The position numbers and the translations under genes were made by a program. 64,000 nt of DNA. Source: an uncultured Clostridia bacterium. Lineage in GTDB: Bacteria; Bacillota; Clostridia; TANB77; CAG-508. The first letter of the stretch is position 1. Every line of letters starts with the position of its first letter. Below are positions 61,674-64,000 of the stretch, piece after piece. Under the pieces are notes generated by a model. The model did not search any database. It had not been told where the DNA came from and saw only the letters and a program-made list of their open reading frames with translations. Location: NCBI GenBank assembly GCA_934167175.1, contig CAKPKF010000003.1, positions 53,674 to 117,673 of the forward strand, given 5' to 3'.

Positions 61674-64000
61674 TTAACGTTTAACTTCTTCCATAACATA
61701 TACTTCGATAATGTCATCTTCCTTAATGTCATTATAATTTTCGATTTGAAGTCCACATTCATATCCCTTAGCAACTTCTTTTACATCATCTTTAAAACGT
61801 TTTAAAGATGCCAATTTTCCATCATGAATTACAACATCGTCTCTAATTACTCTAACATTTGCATGTCTTTCTATTTTTCCGTCTAATACATAGCATCCAG
61901 CTATTGTTCCTATACTAGTAACTTTAAATGTTTGTCTTACTTGCGCATTTCCTATTACTTTTTCTTCAAATACTGGATCTAGTAATCCTTTCATAGCAGC
62001 TTCCACATCTTCTATTGCTTGATAAATTACTGAATATTGTTTTATTTCTACTTCTTCTTTTTGAGCTACTTCTTTTGCTATAGCTCCTGGTCTTACATTA
62101 AATGCAATTATTATAGCATTTGATACTTTAGCTAATGTAACATCTGATTCAGTTACACCACCAACATTTGCATGAATTACTTTAACTCTTACTTCATCAT
62201 TAGATAATTTTTCTAATGATTGTTTTACAGCTTCTACTGAACCTTGAACATCTGCCTTTACAATTAGATTTAATTGTTTCAAGTTTCCTTTTTCTATTTG
62301 GCTAAACAAATCATTTAATGTCACTCTTGATGTAGCATTTATTGATTTTTCTCTAGCTTGACGTTTTCTTCTTTCTATTAAGTGTTTTGCAGTTTTCTCA
62401 TCTTTTACTTCATAGAATGTATCTCCAGCTTCTGGTACTTCTGTTAATCCTAATATTTCTACTGGTGTTGATGGACCTGCACTTTTTACTTTTACGCCTC
62501 TATCATTCTTCATTGCTCTTATTCTACCTATAGATGAACCTACAACTATAGTATCTCCTACATCTAAAGTTCCACGTTGTACTAATATTGATGCTATTGT
62601 TCCTTTTGTTTTATCAAGTCTTGCTTCTATTACGACACCTTTGGCTTGTTTTTTAGGGTTTGCTTTTAGTTCTTGCATATCAGCTACTAATAATACCATT
62701 TCTAATAAAGTATCTATATTAATTTTCTTTTTAGCAGAAATTGGAACAAATATTGTGTCTCCGCCCCATTCTTCTGGAACTAATTCATATTTCATAAGTT
62801 CTTGTTTTATTTTTTCTACATTTGCACCTGGTAAATCAATTTTATTTACTGCAACTATTATTGGTATTTCTGCCGCTTTAGCATGGTTTATAGCCTCTAC
62901 TGTTTGTGGCATAACGCCATCATCTGCAGCAACAACTAATATAGCTATATCTGTAATTTGTGCTCCTCTTGCTCTCATACTTGTAAAAGCTTCATGTCCA
63001 GGTGTATCTAAGAATGTTATTTCTCTTCCATTTAAATTTACTTTGTATGCACCTATATGTTGAGTAATTCCTCCTGCTTCTCCTTCTATAACATTAGTTG
63101 ACCTTACTGCATCTAGTAATGATGTTTTTCCATGGTCAACGTGTCCCATAACAACTACTACTGGTGGTCTTGATTGTAATTGTTCTGCTGTATCTTCTGA
63201 ATCATCAAATAGTATGTCTTCTTCTGTAATTGTTTCTTTTTTCTTAGCAGTTATACCAAATTCACTAGCTATAAGGAAAGCTGTATCAAAATCTATGTCA
63301 TTATTTATTGTTGCCATTATTCCATATCCTAATAATTTTTTTATAACTTCGCTACTTGTTTTCTTCATTTCTGCTGCAAAATCTTTTACACTTATTGTTT
63401 CAGGTATAGTTATTTCTGTTAATTTAAATATTTTTTGTTTTGTTCTTTCTTCATCTTTCTTTACATTTTTCTTTTTATTTTTTCTTCCTCTTGTAGTTGT
63501 TAAATCATAATATTCTAGCATTCCGCCTTCTTGATCATTAAACATATTAGATAATCTATCCTGTTGTTTTAATGTTTTTAATTTATCTTCATCAAAACTC
63601 TCTGTTCTTTTATTTCTGTTCTTTTTATTTTTTTGTTCATCATATCTATTATTTTTTTGTTTATCTATAGATTTATTATTATATTCTCTTACATTTTCTT
63701 TTTCTACAGTTTCAGCAGACATAATATTTTTAATATTTTTCTCAATACCTTTTTCATCTAATGCTCTGTTTTGGTTATTTCTGTAATTGTTGTTTTGGTT
63801 ATTGTTTCTATAGTTATTATTTTGATTATTATTTCTATAATTATTATTTTGGTTATTGTTTCTATAACCATTATTTTGATTATTATTTCTATAATTATTA
63901 TTTTGGTTATTGTTTCTATAACCATTATTTTGATTATTATTTCTATAATTATTATTTTGGTTATTGTTTCTATAACCATTATTTTGATTATTATTTCTAT
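61674..64000 (-). CDS. infB: Translation initiation factor IF-2 (5' end beyond window)
   Basis: At least 775 residues. From the visible N-terminus: an Asn/Gln/Tyr/Arg repeat region (63766-64000), a charged linker (NIMSAETVEKENVREYNN and KNKKNRNKRTESFDE), the conserved N2 domain (ISVKDFAAEMKKTSSEVIKKLL), then the GTPase with GHVDHGKTSLLDAV, GITQHIG, DTPGHEAFTSMR and AVNKIDLPGANVE, and domains III-IV (RPGAIAKEVAQKEEVEI, GTIAGCYVLDGKIERHA). The frame is open past the ATG at 63722, and the upstream repeats are in the same frame, so the gene continues off the right edge. IF-2 places initiator tRNA on the 30S subunit. Confidence 0.97.
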   Translation of the reverse strand, partial: RNNNQNNGYRNNNQNNNYRNNNQNNGYRNNNQNNNYRNNNQNNGYRNNNQNNNYRNNNQNNNYRNNNQNNNYRNNQNRALDEKGIEKNIKNIMSAETVEKENVREYNNKSIDKQKNNRYDEQKNKKNRNKRTESFDEDKLKTLKQQDRLSNMFNDQEGGMLEYYDLTTTRGRKNKKKNVKKDEERTKQKIFKLTEITIPETISVKDFAAEMKKTSSEVIKKLLGYGIMATINNDIDFDTAFLIASEFGITAKKKETITEEDILFDDSEDTAEQLQSRPPVVVVMGHVDHGKTSLLDAVRSTNVIEGEAGGITQHIGAYKVNLNGREITFLDTPGHEAFTSMRARGAQITDIAILVVAADDGVMPQTVEAINHAKAAEIPIIVAVNKIDLPGANVEKIKQELMKYELVPEEWGGDTIFVPISAKKKINIDTLLEMVLLVADMQELKANPKKQAKGVVIEARLDKTKGTIASILVQRGTLDVGDTIVVGSSIGRIRAMKNDRGVKVKSAGPSTPVEILGLTEVPEAGDTFYEVKDEKTAKHLIERRKRQAREKSINATSRVTLNDLFSQIEKGNLKQLNLIVKADVQGSVEAVKQSLEKLSNDEVRVKVIHANVGGVTESDVTLAKVSNAIIIAFNVRPGAIAKEVAQKEEVEIKQYSVIYQAIEDVEAAMKGLLDPVFEEKVIGNAQVRQTFKVTSIGTIAGCYVLDGKIERHANVRVIRDDVVIHDGKLASLKRFKDDVKEVAKGYECGLQIENYNDIKEDDIIEVYVMEEVKR
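63766..64000 (-). repeat. In-frame 27/54-bp repeats coding the IF-2 N-terminus
   Basis: At least four copies of a 54-base unit, itself two 27-base halves, encoding nonapeptides of the type QNNGYRNNN and QNNNYRNNN in frame with infB. The repeats run off the window. Copies are nearly identical, so copy number probably varies between strains. Confidence 0.88.

Noticed and set aside
63758..63979. A minus-strand frame rich in Ile/Glu/Thr (ETITKIIII repeats)
   Set aside because: It is a shadow of the IF-2 Asn-rich repeats, which are in frame with the rest of infB.

Overview
The window is a very AT-rich (roughly 28% G+C by eye), gene-dense stretch of a chromosome from a spore-forming, anaerobic-type Firmicute, most likely an uncultured gut-type Clostridia lineage. 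Support for this: acetate kinase and phosphotransacetylase for fermentation, clostridial synteny blocks (rlmN-prpC-prkC-rsgA-rpe; tig-clpP-clpX; ireB-ruvX-DUF1292; infB-rbfA-nrnA), and several sporulation genes (spoVT, a 24-codon spoVM, an sspH-type SASP, a Spo0E-like phosphatase). Both ends cut genes: guaB on the left and infB on the right.

Layout. 0-3 kb: guaB (partial), ackA, pta. 3-4.2 kb: rpmF and spoVT on the plus strand. 4.2-17 kb: a long minus-strand block with a KAP-type P-loop ATPase coupled to comF, recD2, RNase Y, then rpe, rsgA, the PASTA kinase prkC, its phosphatase prpC and rlmN; rpmB diverges, and spoVM plus a 49-aa membrane protein are hidden beside nth. 18-21 kb: two surface proteins with a pilin-like N-terminus and BspA-like leucine-rich repeats. 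21-27 kb: a bactofilin-like membrane protein, a PHP phosphoesterase, rdgB, HD hydrolase, XRE/Spo0E-like pair, a YugP-type peptidase and a YlbF-family protein. 27-32 kb: an alpha-glucan/exopolysaccharide group (GT4 transferase diverging from DUF4912 and a GH57 branching enzyme). 32-45 kb: a U32 protein, RNHCP protein, nucleoside kinase, sspH, reduced secD/secF, HD protein, clpX, clpP, tig, DUF1292, ruvX and ireB. 44-50 kb: an envelope-type cluster with a degenerate GGDEF protein, an AT-hook/MinD-like protein with a degenerate P-loop, a small membrane protein and a cell-wall glucosaminidase. 50-59 kb: a tandem family of three large leucine-rich repeat proteins with a shared, unrecognised N-terminal domain. 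59-60 kb: a decayed DUF2207 gene and a Phe-Asp-Val tRNA operon. 60-64 kb: nrnA, rbfA and infB with an Asn-rich repeat N-terminus.

The most interesting signal is a pattern in the reading frames. Reading all intact genes by eye I found no in-frame CGG codon. In-frame CGG occurs only three times: twice in recD2 (7111-7113 and 6936-6938, minus strand) and once in an unnamed membrane protein gene (50081-50083, plus strand). At each of the three the 0 frame soon stops, while skipping the C, so that the following GGN is read as glycine, restores a long or family-like reading frame. In recD2 the first skip restores the conserved H-K-x-Q-G-S-E-F motif exactly. This suggests that CGG is unassigned in this organism and is passed by a +1 frameshift (or a CGGN quadruplet read as Gly), a decoding behaviour I do not know to be described in bacteria. 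Sequencing error or separate mutations remain possible but would not explain the shared codon phase.

The PASTA kinase, its phosphatase and the kinase target IreB are all in this window and form one probable cell-envelope stress circuit.
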